Origin: Thiocapsa bogorovii
Lineage (GTDB): Bacteria > Pseudomonadota > Gammaproteobacteria > Chromatiales > Chromatiaceae
DNA: 64,000 nucleotides
Assembly (NCBI RefSeq): GCF_021228795.1
Contig: NZ_CP089309.1
Span: 2,852,001 to 2,916,000, forward strand
Reading direction: 5' to 3'
Numbering within the stretch: the first letter of the stretch is position 1; each line of letters opens with the position of its first letter. The position numbers were made by a program, and so were the translations under genes. Under the pieces are notes generated by a model. That model was given only the letters and a program-made list of their open reading frames with translations. It did not search any database and was not told where the DNA came from. Of this stretch, positions 41,349 through 49,899 are shown in pieces.

Positions 41349-42562
41349 TCCGGGATCACTCCTAAGGCTTGATTGAGCCGGGCCAAGGCACGGCCTTGCT
41401 CCAGGCGACGCAGCTCCAAATCCATGCTCGCGATGCGAGCACGCTCCTCGGCACGCAGCAGTTCGGCGAGATCGGTCTCGCCGAGGTCGAAGGCGCGGCG
41501 CATCAGACGCAGTGCGTCCTGTGCGAGCGCGTGTCGGCGCTCGGCGACGCCCAATGCCTCGGCCGCGCCGAGACGTTCGACCTCGGCAGTGGTCAGGGTA
41601 TGCTCGGCCTCGAGCCGGACACGATGCAGCTCGGTGATCCGCTCGGTGTAGGTCCGCTCGGCCGACGCCAGGGCAGGTGCCGATTGACTGGCCAGACCGA
41701 AGGGGAGGCTGACTTCGATCTGCAAGGAGTCCAGGGCGTCCTCGCCCCGCATCGCCTGAGCGCGCTTGCCGCCGAGGCTCAGGATCGGATGACCGCGCCG
41801 ATCCACCCCGACCTGCTTGCGCTCGGCGCGCGCCCGGGCCAAAGCCCCGTCACTGTCGACCAGCAACGGATGGTCGGGCGGCAGCTCGGGTGCCGGCGAG
41901 GCTGGGGGCGGGGACTCGGCGAGGGATTCGGGTAAACGTTCTTCGCCTGTCAGGTGCCGATAGGTTTCGAGTGCTTGTCTGGACTCGATCTGCGCGGACT
42001 GAAGATCGACTTCGCGTCCGAGGGTCTCCTGGCGGGCCGTCAAGAGATCGACCCGAGCGAGCTCACCGGCATTCGTGCGCTTGGCGACCGTTGCCTCCAA
42101 GGCGCGCGCGGTCTCCAGCGCGATCTCGGCCTGGCGCAACCGGCCCTCGGCGAAGGCCAGCTCCCAAGCGGCTTGCCGGACCCGCCCGGCCATTTCCCAG
42201 CGCAGCAGGCGCTCGAGCGCCCCGGCTTGACTGCCGATTGCACCGGCCACGTCTTGACGGGCGCCGCGCTGACCCGGTAACCAAAGCGGAAGATCGACCA
42301 TCGCCTCCCATTCGGTCGCTCCGCCACCCTCGGTCAATTGATCGGACAGGTATTTCACCCGAAGCGCCGGATCTTGAGCGACGAGACTCCCCGCCTGCGT
42401 GCGGATCGCATCCGCCTCTCGACGCGTGGCGGTCACCCGTGGGGTCTGCTCGGCCAGCGTCAACGCGGCATCGATCGTTTCGGCGAGCGTCGCCGCCGAG
42501 GCGCTGCCCGCATCGGCCAGAAGCAGACCGATCAACGGAATGATGAGGAGAGTACGGGACAT
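41345..42562 (-). CDS. TolC-family outer-membrane channel (CusC/CzcC-like)
   Basis: This 405-residue protein has a signal peptide (LLIIPLIGLLLADAGSASA) followed by two repeated helical-hairpin units separated by about 190 residues. Helices such as RQAAWELAFAEGRLRQAEIALETARALEATVAKRTNAGELARVDLLTARQE and LAQDALRLMRRAFDLGETDLAELLRAEERA are the TolC/CzcC pattern. It is the first gene of the efflux operon. The non-coding and decayed region upstream (42.56-43.29 kb) would contain the promoter. Confidence 0.9.
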   Translation of the reverse strand: MSRTLLIIPLIGLLLADAGSASAATLAETIDAALTLAEQTPRVTATRREADAIRTQAGSLVAQDPALRVKYLSDQLTEGGGATEWEAMVDLPLWLPGQRGARQDVAGAIGSQAGALERLLRWEMAGRVRQAAWELAFAEGRLRQAEIALETARALEATVAKRTNAGELARVDLLTARQETLGREVDLQSAQIESRQALETYRHLTGEERLPESLAESPPPASPAPELPPDHPLLVDSDGALARARAERKQVGVDRRGHPILSLGGKRAQAMRGEDALDSLQIEVSLPFGLASQSAPALASAERTYTERITELHRVRLEAEHTLTTAEVERLGAAEALGVAERRHALAQDALRLMRRAFDLGETDLAELLRAEERARIASMDLELRRLEQGRALARLNQALGVIPE

Positions 42563-42641
42563 GGCTCCGATCGCGACCTGCGTGAGGTGGGCACGAGGGA
42601 GAGTCTAGGGGGTCAAACTGAATCGGTGCTGAATCCGAAGG

Positions 42642-42770
42642 GATGTAATCACGTTCGAGGGTGAGACCTACCTGAAGGTCGAGCAGCCCGATCGCGGATT
42701 GAAAGGCATGATGCCGCTGCGCCTGACACCCGAGGTTCATCGTCGCGCCTCTGCGCGAGCCGAGGCTCAA
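42642..42770 (+). pseudogene. Remnant of a HicB-type antitoxin
   Basis: The open stretch reads DVITFEGETYLKVEQPDRGLK followed by GMMPLRLTPEVHRRASARAEA. This resembles the DUF1902/HicB sheet and the C-terminal ribbon-helix-helix of large HicB proteins, but the start and most of the middle are missing. It is a decayed fragment, not a functional gene. An intact but different HicAB pair lies 520 bp downstream. Confidence 0.4.
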
Positions 42771-42912
42771 CCTTCAATTGACTGCCGGCCGAACTTAGCG
42801 TGCGGTGACAGGCAACGAACCACGACGTCACCCTCCCGGCGGGAACTTGCGGCACGTCGACAAGAGCAGTTGCAGCGCGTCCACCGAATGGCGAAACTCC
42901 CAACCGACCAAC
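42771..42912. other. Decayed DNA between two gene remnants
   Basis: Between the HicB-like and integrase-like remnants I see no coding signal. Some frames are open but with mixed composition and no motif. Confidence 0.3.
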
Positions 42913-43137
42913 TGAGATCGGCTTGAGACCTTTTGTCAGGTAGCCCATGAGCTCCTCTTCGCGGAAAAGCGACAAGGACTCCGGACGTAACTCACGAAGA
43001 AATGCCTCGATCCGGCGCGCGTAATACGGGCGCATCATATTGGGTACAGCGCTTGGCGCGAGCGGATCGAGAGAGCGATCCCAATGGGGTGGCGCCCCGT
43101 CCTCGCGGCGCTTGTGGGGGGCGATGGGCGCGGGCAT
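42913..43137 (-). pseudogene. Remnant possibly of a tyrosine recombinase N-terminal domain
   Basis: The stretch MMRPYYARRIEAFLRELRPE followed by EELMGYLTKGLKPI has the helical pattern of the SAM-like DNA-binding domain of phage/integron integrases. No catalytic R-H-R-Y part follows and the frame loses coding character after about 90 codons. The homology is from pattern memory only, so the identity is uncertain. Confidence 0.3.
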
Positions 43138-43289
43138 GGTTGAAGATATAACGGCAGGGGCGAACTTCACGCTAACACCCAAACATCCTCTTGAAGCCGA
43201 GCACCCGGATGGCCCGTGTCAGTCTAGGTCAGACGTCGCCCGTGCCAACCTATAAACACCTTGAACTCACGAAAAAAACAGGCGAATCG

Positions 43290-43493
43290 ATGCCTCAGGA
43301 AATTCGTGACCTCTTGGCGGCCCCCAGGGATGCAGGCTTCGAAGAGATCCTGGGCGCAGGCAAAGGCTCCCACCGAAAACTTGTCCATCCAAGGTATACA
43401 GGTGCGGTAACCGGAAGCGGCAAGACCGGTGACGACGCAAAACGCTACCAAGAAAAGCAGGTTGCGCGGGCAATCGACATGGTGAGCAAATGA
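43290..43493 (+). CDS. hicA: HicA-type mRNA interferase toxin
   Basis: The 67-residue product begins MPQEIRDLLAAPRDAGFEE and carries the HicA core GKGSHRKLVHPRYTG, with the catalytic His. The typical ending SGKTGDDAKRYQEKQVARAID follows. This is the compact HicA with double-stranded-RNA-binding-like fold that cleaves mRNA and is inhibited by HicB. The ATG at 43290 fits the family start; the longer open frame adds unrelated residues. The TGA overlaps the hicB ATG. Confidence 0.85.
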   Translation: MPQEIRDLLAAPRDAGFEEILGAGKGSHRKLVHPRYTGAVTGSGKTGDDAKRYQEKQVARAIDMVSK

Positions 43494-43711
43494 AAGATTT
43501 CGACAAATGCCACAAATGGGTGGAGTGGAGTGATGAGAATCAAGTGTACATTGGAAAGTGCCCTGATCTGATTACCGGCATACATGGTGACGATCCCATC
43601 GCTCTCTATGGTGAGCTTTGTGACGTCGTGCAGGATGTCGTAAAGCATTTCAAAGCGGAGGGTCGAGCACTCCCGCCGCCACGGGTTCGTCCGATGAGCG
43701 AGGCTGCGTAG
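43490..43711 (+). CDS. hicB: HicB-type antitoxin
   Basis: This 73-residue partner of HicA starts MKDFDKCHKWVEWSDENQVYIGKCPDLITGIHGDDPIALY. The family pattern VEWS...YIGxCPxL...GIHGDDP...YGELCDVVQDVV followed by GRALPPPR is clear. It lacks a separate DNA-binding domain of the large HicB type, so repression may need HicA. It overlaps hicA by four bases (ATGA). Confidence 0.85.
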   Translation: MKDFDKCHKWVEWSDENQVYIGKCPDLITGIHGDDPIALYGELCDVVQDVVKHFKAEGRALPPPRVRPMSEAA

Positions 43712-43783
43712 TTAGATCGTCCGAGAGCAGCGAGCGAAGCTCCGTTTGTTGGAAAAACCTGGGATCGTCGCGCCGTCGATGCC

Positions 43784-45118
43784 TCATTCGCTCACCGGCA
43801 ATCTGACCTGCGCGCACAAGCCGCCGAGCGCGGACGAGCGACCAAAGGCGATGTGCCCCCGATAGCTCTCGACGATCTCCTTGGCGATCGCCAGGCCGAG
43901 TCCGTGACCGCTGATCTCCTCGTCGAGACGTACGCCCCGACCGGTGATGTCGGCGATCTCGGTGTCGGAGCAGCCGGGACCGTCGTCCTCGACCTTGAAG
44001 ACCAATTCTTGCCCGTCCTGCCACAGGCTGCACCGAACCCGCCTGTCGGCCCACTTGCACGCATTGTCGAGTAGGTTGCCGAGCAGCTCCAGCATGTCCT
44101 CGCGGTCGGCATCGAGCGGGCCGGAGGTGCGGATGTCGAGCTGGATGTCGAGAACCTTGGGAGCGTGGATGCGGCCGAGGAGCCGGGTGAGGGTCGGAAG
44201 CTCCTCGTCGGGATCGAAGCGCAGTCCGGCCCCGCCGACGCCCGCGAGGCGCGCGCGCTTGAGCTGGCGCTCGGCGAGACGGTGCAGACGCTCGACCTGC
44301 TCGATCAGCGCCTCGCGTGCGGGTGCATCGACCGAGAGAGCCGGGTCATGAAGTTGTTGTCGCAATAGACCGAGCGGACCCTTGATCGCATGTGACAGGT
44401 TACCGGCCGCGGTACGCGAGCGCTCGAGGCGTTGAGCGAAGAGCAGCAGCAGTCGGTTGAGCTTGCGCACCAGGGGGAGAATCTCGCTCGGCACCTGCTC
44501 GGTGAGCGCGACGGTCTCGCCGGACTCCAGGCGTCCGATGTCGCGGTAGACGGGGATCAGGGTCGCGAAGGCCCGTCGCACGACGAAGCGCTGCACGAGC
44601 AGCATCAGGATCAGCCCTCCGACAGCGAGCGCGGCGAACAGCCGCTCGTAGTGCACCAGGGCATGATCGAGCGGCGTGACATCCTCGGCCACGGCAAGCG
44701 AGAAGTCGGCCCCTTCCAACCGATAGCCGCCCCCGAGTACCAGCAGTCGTTGCCGGTCCGGGCCGAGGGTGCGCCAATATTCCGACATGCCCGGTCCGAG
44801 CGGCCGACCGGCGAGATCCTGATCCCAGAGCGAACGCGACCGGATGCGTTGCCCGTCGTGCGTCTCGATCACGAAATAGTGCCCGGAGTAAGGCTGATGA
44901 TAGACCGGCGTCAGCCGCTGTTGCCCCAGGTCGAGTCGCCCGTCGGCTGTCCGGGATAGGGCACCGACAAGCCCCTCGGCATCGTGCGCCAGTCTCGACA
45001 GGACGAAGGCGTCGGCGGTGCGATGCAGGGCGGCATGACCGACCCACCAGACCGCCCCGATCAGGATGACCAGGCTGGCGGCCAAGCCGAGCTGCAGACG
45101 ACCTTCCAGCGATCTCAT
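43784..45118 (-). CDS. Sensor histidine kinase (PhoQ/QseC-like)
   Basis: This 444-residue inner-membrane kinase has a membrane segment at about 10-28, a periplasmic domain (about 29-165) and a second membrane segment (about 168-190). After a HAMP-like linker comes the phospho-acceptor His in NLSHAIKGPLG, the N box in LLGNLLDNACKWADRRV, G1 in VEDDGPGC and G2 in GHGLGLAIAKEIVE. The PhoQ-type H box lacks the usual Glu after His. The ATG overlaps the response-regulator stop (ATGA). Its PepSY neighbour and the nearby efflux operon suggest a metal or envelope signal, but the ligand is unknown. Confidence 0.92.
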   Translation of the reverse strand: MRSLEGRLQLGLAASLVILIGAVWWVGHAALHRTADAFVLSRLAHDAEGLVGALSRTADGRLDLGQQRLTPVYHQPYSGHYFVIETHDGQRIRSRSLWDQDLAGRPLGPGMSEYWRTLGPDRQRLLVLGGGYRLEGADFSLAVAEDVTPLDHALVHYERLFAALAVGGLILMLLVQRFVVRRAFATLIPVYRDIGRLESGETVALTEQVPSEILPLVRKLNRLLLLFAQRLERSRTAAGNLSHAIKGPLGLLRQQLHDPALSVDAPAREALIEQVERLHRLAERQLKRARLAGVGGAGLRFDPDEELPTLTRLLGRIHAPKVLDIQLDIRTSGPLDADREDMLELLGNLLDNACKWADRRVRCSLWQDGQELVFKVEDDGPGCSDTEIADITGRGVRLDEEISGHGLGLAIAKEIVESYRGHIAFGRSSALGGLCAQVRLPVSE

Positions 45119-45777
45119 CGGCGCGGGAAGAGGTAGCCTTGACCGCGTAGAGTCTGGATGCGGTCCTTGCCGATCTTCTCGCGTAGACGGCGCACATAGA
45201 CCTCGATCAGATTGCTGCCCCGGTCAGCTTCCAGGTCGTAAACGTGATCGATGATACGGGTTTTGGAGAGGATTCGGTCGGGATTGAGCATCAGATAGCG
45301 GAGGAGCCGAAATTCGGTTCCGGTCAGCTCCCGAACGCTGCCGTCGGCAAGAACGACGCGCTGCAGGTCCTCGTCGAGACAGAGTCCACCGACCTCGATG
45401 CCGCTGCGCAGATTGCCGGCCGCGCGTCGTGTCAGGGCATTCAGGCGCGCGATCAGCTCTTCCATATGAAAGGGTTTGCCGAGATAGTCATCGGCCCCGG
45501 CCTTGAGTCCGTCGACGCGCTCGTGCCAGGCGTCGCGCGCGGTGAGCACGAGAACAGGTGTCGTCACACCGCGCACACGCCAATTGCGCAGCACCGTCAA
45601 TCCGGGCCGCCCCGGGAGCCCGAGATCCAGAACGATGGCGTCGTAGGGCTCGCCGGCGCCGAGCGCCTCGCCCGTGACCCCGTCGGCGGCGTGATCCAGG
45701 ACAAAGCCGGCGGCCTTGAGCGCCTTTTGCAGCTCGGCCGCGAGGGCGACGTCATCCTCGACCAGCAGCAGGCGCAT
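45115..45777 (-). CDS. OmpR-family response regulator
   Basis: This 220-residue protein has a receiver domain (phospho-acceptor D51 in VLDLGLPG, Lys in GADDYLGKPF) and a winged-helix DNA-binding domain. The recognition region is HVYDLEADRGSNLIEVYVRRLREKIG. It pairs with the kinase downstream. The start codon sits directly against the 87-bp repeat copy C, with the T at 45777 shared between the repeat arm and the ATG. Confidence 0.94.
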   Translation of the reverse strand: MRLLLVEDDVALAAELQKALKAAGFVLDHAADGVTGEALGAGEPYDAIVLDLGLPGRPGLTVLRNWRVRGVTTPVLVLTARDAWHERVDGLKAGADDYLGKPFHMEELIARLNALTRRAAGNLRSGIEVGGLCLDEDLQRVVLADGSVRELTGTEFRLLRYLMLNPDRILSKTRIIDHVYDLEADRGSNLIEVYVRRLREKIGKDRIQTLRGQGYLFPRR

Positions 45778-45863
45778 TAAATCGCGTCCCGACTGACATG
45801 CGGCGTTTGCCTAGCTCTCCACCTCCGGAGCGACAGGAGATCCTTGGAGTCGACGCGATTTAA
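45777..45863. repeat. 87-bp family repeat, copy C
   Basis: Perfect 12-bp ends TTAAATCGCGTC (45777-45788) and GACGCGATTTAA (45852-45863) flank 63 bp. The left arm abuts the start codon of the response regulator on the - strand, so the leader of that mRNA passes through the repeat. Confidence 0.85.
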
Positions 45864-45882
45864 GATAAAAGAATTCAATATC

Positions 45883-45968
45883 CTGAACCGCGTCTGCTGC
45901 GGCGTCTGTTGGTGATCGAAAACTCGCCTAAGGATACAGGAGCGCATGGCGTGCCCGACGCGGTTCAG
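45883..45968. repeat. 87-bp family repeat, copy D
   Basis: Perfect 12-bp ends CTGAACCGCGTC (45883-45894) and GACGCGGTTCAG (45957-45968) flank 62 bp. An extra half-arm, CGCGGTTCAG (45969-45978), follows and contains the PepSY-gene stop TGA. Confidence 0.85.
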
Positions 45969-45974
45969 CGCGGT

Positions 45975-46277
45975 TCAGTGCTTGAGCACTTCGCCCGTGG
46001 CGGCGTCGAGCTCGAGCTTGTGGACCGTCCCGTCGGCGGCCAGGATCTTGATCTCGTAGAGATAGGCGCCGTCCCCGCGCTCGAGCTCGGCCTCGACGAG
46101 CTGACCGGGCTGCACGGTCTGGGCGCTGGCCATCACCTCGCTCATCGGCAGGATCTGCCCGGCCTCGCGCAGTTGCTTGATCTCGTCGTGGTCGAGCCGA
46201 TCACCGGCGATGGCACCACCCGTGACCCACAGGAGTCCAACCGAGACGGCGAGGGTCGTTAGCCGTGGTCTCTGCAT
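45975..46277 (-). CDS. PepSY-domain periplasmic protein
   Basis: From the ATG at 46277 this is a 100-residue exported protein with a signal (LTTLAVSVGLLWVTGGAIA). The PepSY segment has LVEAELERGDGAYLYEIKILAADGTVHKLELDAATGEVL. Such proteins occur beside PhoPQ/QseBC-like systems and are thought to modulate the sensor. It is the upstream partner of the response regulator and kinase at 43784-45777, from which it is separated by repeat copies C and D. A second PepSY-RR-HK set lies at 54689-57254. Confidence 0.85.
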   Translation of the reverse strand: MQRPRLTTLAVSVGLLWVTGGAIAGDRLDHDEIKQLREAGQILPMSEVMASAQTVQPGQLVEAELERGDGAYLYEIKILAADGTVHKLELDAATGEVLKH

Positions 46278-46527
46278 GCGCCTGGTCCCCTTGGGTCGGA
46301 TGAGTAGCCTTTGTGGCTCGTCTTCCCTGCGAGTCAGAGCGAGCCGACTTGGCCGAGGGCGACCCATGTGTCGCCTTCGCCCCGAATGCAGTCTCGTTCC
46401 CGAACCTGAATTGGCGCTGAACCGGATTTCAAAGCGAGCGCGGAGGAGAACGCGGGTGGGTGGTGTGTCCACGCTTCGGCGATCCAAGGTTACTCTGGGG
46501 TTATGCGATTTGCCGCTGCGTTGACGA
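46278..46527. other. Gap between PepSY and higA genes
   Basis: This 250-bp gap shows no gene. The open frame extending upstream of the PepSY start is Arg-rich and looks non-coding. Confidence 0.35.
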
Positions 46528-46899
46528 TCACCTGGTCACCGTTTCTGCGATCAGTACCTCCGCGGGAATACCGAGGTGCCGGTGCAGCCTGCGAATCATG
46601 GGCAGCGTCAACGGCCGTTTGCGATTGAGGATTTCGTAGACCCGGTTGCTCTTGCCGATGAAGGGTTCCAGGTCTTTGACGGACAGGCCACTCTGCTCCA
46701 TCCGAAACTTGATGGCCTCGACCGGGTCGGGAGGATCGATGGGGGCGTGCTTGGCTTCGTATGTCTGAACGAGCGTTGCCAAGATGTCCAGTCGATCGCC
46801 CTCGGGAGTGCCCCAATCCGGATCAGCCTCCATGAGAGCCGAGATTTCGTCGAGGGTGGCTTTGTAATCGGCTTCGGTGTGAATCGGGCGAATGTCCAT
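46528..46899 (-). CDS. higA: HigA-type antitoxin with XRE helix-turn-helix
   Basis: This 123-residue protein has an N-terminal segment IRPIHTEADYKATLDEISALM with EADPDWGTPEGDRLDILATLV. This is the HigA family start, including the recurring P-GTPEGDRL motif. The XRE helix-turn-helix lies at about residues 66-110 (SGLSVKDLEPFIGKSNRVYEILNRKRPLT). It neutralises HigB and represses the operon. The antitoxin follows the toxin gene by 8 bp, the typical reversed order of higBA. Confidence 0.9.
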   Translation of the reverse strand: MDIRPIHTEADYKATLDEISALMEADPDWGTPEGDRLDILATLVQTYEAKHAPIDPPDPVEAIKFRMEQSGLSVKDLEPFIGKSNRVYEILNRKRPLTLPMIRRLHRHLGIPAEVLIAETVTR

Positions 46900-46907
46900 G
46901 GTGTGCT

Positions 46908-47219
46908 CTAGGTCGATGAGGTGCTGTCAACCGTTTCCGCGTCCACGGCATCGTATTCCTTGTGAGTGCCGATGAACTTCACGTAGACGATCTGTAGCTT
47001 ATAGGCAATGGCCACGATCAGCCGGTAGTCATTGCCCTTGATATTGAAGACGACGCGACGGTTCTTAAGGATACTTGCGCTACGATACAGCGCCTTGATG
47101 TCGGATGGCTGCGTCCAAGAGGCATTGGCGGCTTCCTCGAACCAAGCCCTCAGCGGCTGCTCGGCATCTGGATGCCGCTGCCAGAAGGCGCGGAGCGTGG
47201 AGACGGCAATGACTCGCAT
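46908..47219 (-). CDS. higB: HigB-type mRNA interferase toxin
   Basis: This 103-residue protein of the HigB (RelE-superfamily) type contains LRAFWQRHPDAEQPLRAWFEEA, the positively charged helix and SILKNRRVVFNIKGNDYRLIVAIAYKLQIVYVKFIGTHKEYD. The GNDYRL and THKEYD motifs are characteristic. The toxin cleaves mRNA on the ribosome and is inhibited by the adjacent HigA. Confidence 0.92.
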   Translation of the reverse strand: MRVIAVSTLRAFWQRHPDAEQPLRAWFEEAANASWTQPSDIKALYRSASILKNRRVVFNIKGNDYRLIVAIAYKLQIVYVKFIGTHKEYDAVDAETVDSTSST

Positions 47220-47291
47220 GCAGGGCAGAATAGTCCCGGAATGGGACTAATGCAATCGATGAAGATACCCCGGCCAGGATGACGCGTTTCG

Positions 47292-49562
47292 TCAAAAATC
47301 AAGCGACGCCCGCGCCCACAACTGCCGTCCCGGCTCGTTGACCTGCACCGGACCCGGGTTGAAGGGATCAACGTTGGCGCGGTTAACGGCATAGGCGTAG
47401 GCGCGATCGAAGAGGTTGTCGACGCCGAGGCTGAGCGTCGCGAACTTGGAGATCCGGACCTGACCGTAGAGATCGAGGATCCACCAACCGGGCGTCGGGC
47501 CGACGTCCAGACCGCTGCCGGTGATCGGGTTGTCGTCGACGCGGTTCTGCGTGTCGTTCCAGATGAAGGTGGTGCCGATGGACCAACGCTCGGCGAGATA
47601 GTCGAGGCTGACGGTGCCGCCGAGCGGCGGGGTTTGCGCGATGGGCGTGGAATCGGTGCGATTCTGGGCATAGACATAGGCCAGCGACGCGCCGGCTCGC
47701 CAGTGTCGGGCGAATTCGATCGAGCCGGTCCATTCACCGCCGGTGAGCTCCGCATCGACATTCCGATAGATGAAGGTGCCGTCGGCCAGCAAGATCCCCG
47801 GCTGGCCGTGGGCGCGATCCCGCAAGATGTAGTCGTCGACCCGGTCGTAGAAGAGGTCGAGCTGGGTGTTCCAATGCTTGGCGACCTTGGCCAGTGTTAC
47901 GCCGATCTGGTGATGTGCCTCGGGATCCAGACCGGGGTTACCGACCCAGCGTTGATTGTTCGCGACCGTCGACGGCGGGGCGTTGGAGGCAATGTAGCGT
48001 TCGGTGGCATCGGCCGAGCGCAGGGTGCGGCTGACTCCGATTGAGAACGAGAGGCCGTCGTCCAGGTTGTGCGCGTAGGTCAGGAATCCGCCGAGATTGT
48101 CATCGTCCGTGTCTTCGGCACCGACACCATAGTAGGCCCGATACAACTGATCGGCTGAACGCACCCAGGCCGGCCCGACGGGCACAAGCGCGGCACGCGA
48201 CTGCGAGACGCTGGCCTCGGTGCGGTCGTAGCGCAGCCCGGCGGTGAGTCGGGATTGCTCGGTCAAGGGGCGCTCGATCTCGACGAAGAAGCCGAGGTCG
48301 GAATTCACCACGTCCGGCCAGAGATAGGAATTGGGGACATCGACCGCCGTGGATTGGAAGTTCCAAAAGCGTGTGGCATCGCGATCGACCTGGAGATAAT
48401 CGGTCCCGAGGGTCCAATTCATGCCCATCGCTTCCAGAGCCGCGGTCAGACGCCCGCCCGCGGTGTCGGCGGTGCTGGGGGCGCGCATCTTAAACATCCC
48501 GGTGAGCGGCCGGAGGCTGTAGTTGTCCATCAAGTGATCGACCGAGACGCTGTAGAACTCCGCGTTCACCGCGGCGAAGGGGCCGATCGGGGTGTCCTGA
48601 TCCAGCCGCAGGCGCCACTGGTCGCTGTCGCTGTAGATGCCGTCCATGCCGGCGCCGGCATAGAGGACATCCCAGTCGTGGGTGTAGTCATAGCTCAGCA
48701 CGGCACGGGTGTCGTCGTTCGGGGTGAGGCCGAGCGACAGACCGGCGCCCTCGGTGTTGTACGCGCTGCGCACCGGGTTGCCGTTGCCGTCGTCGTAGTT
48801 GTCCGCGGTCTGATACTGGCCGGTGGCGCGTGCAAAGCCCTCGGGGATGCCGACGGTGACGTCCGCGCCCAGGTTGGCGGTGTGCGAGTTGTCGGTGATG
48901 CCGCCGGTGAAGCGTGCGCGGTAGACCTCGTCGGGCTCGAAGCGCGGGGTGTCGCGCTCGAACAGGATGGTGCCGCCGGTTCCGCCGCCGCCGTAGCGGA
49001 CCGTCTGCGAGCCCTTGATGACGGTGACCGAGTCGTAGTTGTCCAGATCCACATAGACGGTCGGCGGGTCCATCCGGTTGGGGCAGCCGCCGAAGGCATA
49101 GGCACCGTCGATCAGGATGTTGAGCTGCCCGGCGGTCTGGCCGCGGATGATGGGGTCGATGCCGAAACCGCCCATTCGGGAGCCGCTCACACCGGGGACG
49201 GAGCGCAGCAGGTCGCCGCCGTCCGCCGGAACACCTGGCGTGACCTCGACGATGGGTGCGACGAAGGTCGCGGGCGGGAGATCCTGCATCCGATCTGCGG
49301 TCACCTCCAGCTCGGGCAAAACCACGCCGCCGTCGTCTGCGGTTTGCGCGGTCGCCGTGTCGACCCGGAGCGCGAGCGAGGCTCCCGCCAGCATAGCGAT
49401 CAGGATGCCGGTCCCGGCGGCAATCTCGTTGCCTATCCAGTTGCCGAGCGGGATATCGCGCCGTGCCGGTATCGATGTCCTGTTCGGGGCTTGGAGTGTT
49501 GCCGGGCGCGTCCCTAGGCTCGGGAGTGGACGACCGCAAGACCTTAATTTTATTGTGCTCAT
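47292..49562 (-). CDS. TonB-dependent copper receptor (OprC/NosA-like)
   Basis: From the ATG at 49562 (AGGAG eight bases upstream) this is a 756-residue outer-membrane receptor. After an N-terminal segment with a hydrophobic stretch (GILIAMLAGASLALRVDTATA) comes a TonB-box-like VVLPELEVTADRM, then the plug domain. The plug carries GSRMGGFGIDPIIRGQTAGQLNILIDGAYAFGGCPNRMDPPT, the hallmark of copper receptors of the OprC/NosA type. The rest is a 22-strand barrel ending with F (ARASLDF). It would import copper across the outer membrane, consistent with the CDF and RND metal exporters nearby. Confidence 0.9.
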   Translation of the reverse strand: MSTIKLRSCGRPLPSLGTRPATLQAPNRTSIPARRDIPLGNWIGNEIAAGTGILIAMLAGASLALRVDTATAQTADDGGVVLPELEVTADRMQDLPPATFVAPIVEVTPGVPADGGDLLRSVPGVSGSRMGGFGIDPIIRGQTAGQLNILIDGAYAFGGCPNRMDPPTVYVDLDNYDSVTVIKGSQTVRYGGGGTGGTILFERDTPRFEPDEVYRARFTGGITDNSHTANLGADVTVGIPEGFARATGQYQTADNYDDGNGNPVRSAYNTEGAGLSLGLTPNDDTRAVLSYDYTHDWDVLYAGAGMDGIYSDSDQWRLRLDQDTPIGPFAAVNAEFYSVSVDHLMDNYSLRPLTGMFKMRAPSTADTAGGRLTAALEAMGMNWTLGTDYLQVDRDATRFWNFQSTAVDVPNSYLWPDVVNSDLGFFVEIERPLTEQSRLTAGLRYDRTEASVSQSRAALVPVGPAWVRSADQLYRAYYGVGAEDTDDDNLGGFLTYAHNLDDGLSFSIGVSRTLRSADATERYIASNAPPSTVANNQRWVGNPGLDPEAHHQIGVTLAKVAKHWNTQLDLFYDRVDDYILRDRAHGQPGILLADGTFIYRNVDAELTGGEWTGSIEFARHWRAGASLAYVYAQNRTDSTPIAQTPPLGGTVSLDYLAERWSIGTTFIWNDTQNRVDDNPITGSGLDVGPTPGWWILDLYGQVRISKFATLSLGVDNLFDRAYAYAVNRANVDPFNPGPVQVNEPGRQLWARASLDF

Positions 49563-49812
49563 TGGATGTGTCTCCTCGCGTCTCGTCTGCGTGATCGAGT
49601 GTCGAAGGAGCCTATCCAAGTTCTTTTCCCGGTTGCCGGGATTTGAGGTTTTACTGATCGGAGACAGAAAAGAGCGCTTGATATCGCCGAATCTGTGCTT
49701 GATATCCCGCAGGGTCGCGCCGGGCCGTTGAATGAGGTTGCTCGGGAGATGTCCAGGCTCTTCAGTCCTGTCGATCTCGATGAGGGGCAGAGGCCGAGCA
49801 AACCGCGCGTCG
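49563..49812. other. Leader region of the copper receptor gene
   Basis: The 250 bp between the receptor start and repeat copy E contain no gene. The long upstream extension of the receptor frame does not look like a signal peptide. A metal-responsive promoter is expected but I could not identify an operator. Confidence 0.35.
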
Positions 49813-49899
49813 TTAAACCGCGCGGATTCCAACGCTCGTCAAGTCTGCCGGGGTCGATCCCATCGACAAACGTCGCATACCGTTTTGGGCGCGTTTTAA
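49813..49899. repeat. 87-bp family repeat, copy E (degenerate)
   Basis: TTAAACCGCGCG (49813-49824) and GGCGCGTTTTAA (49888-49899) match as inverted ends at 10 of 12 positions with the family spacing of 87 bp. An inner perfect hairpin, GTCGAT-CCC-ATCGAC, lies at 49853-49867. The TAA stop of the CDF gene (49896-49898) lies in the right arm. Confidence 0.6.

Noticed and set aside
48255-49517. 420-codon + strand frame opposite the copper receptor
   Set aside because: It is a mirror of the receptor gene (Val/Gly/Ala rich), with no ribosome-binding site or family pattern.
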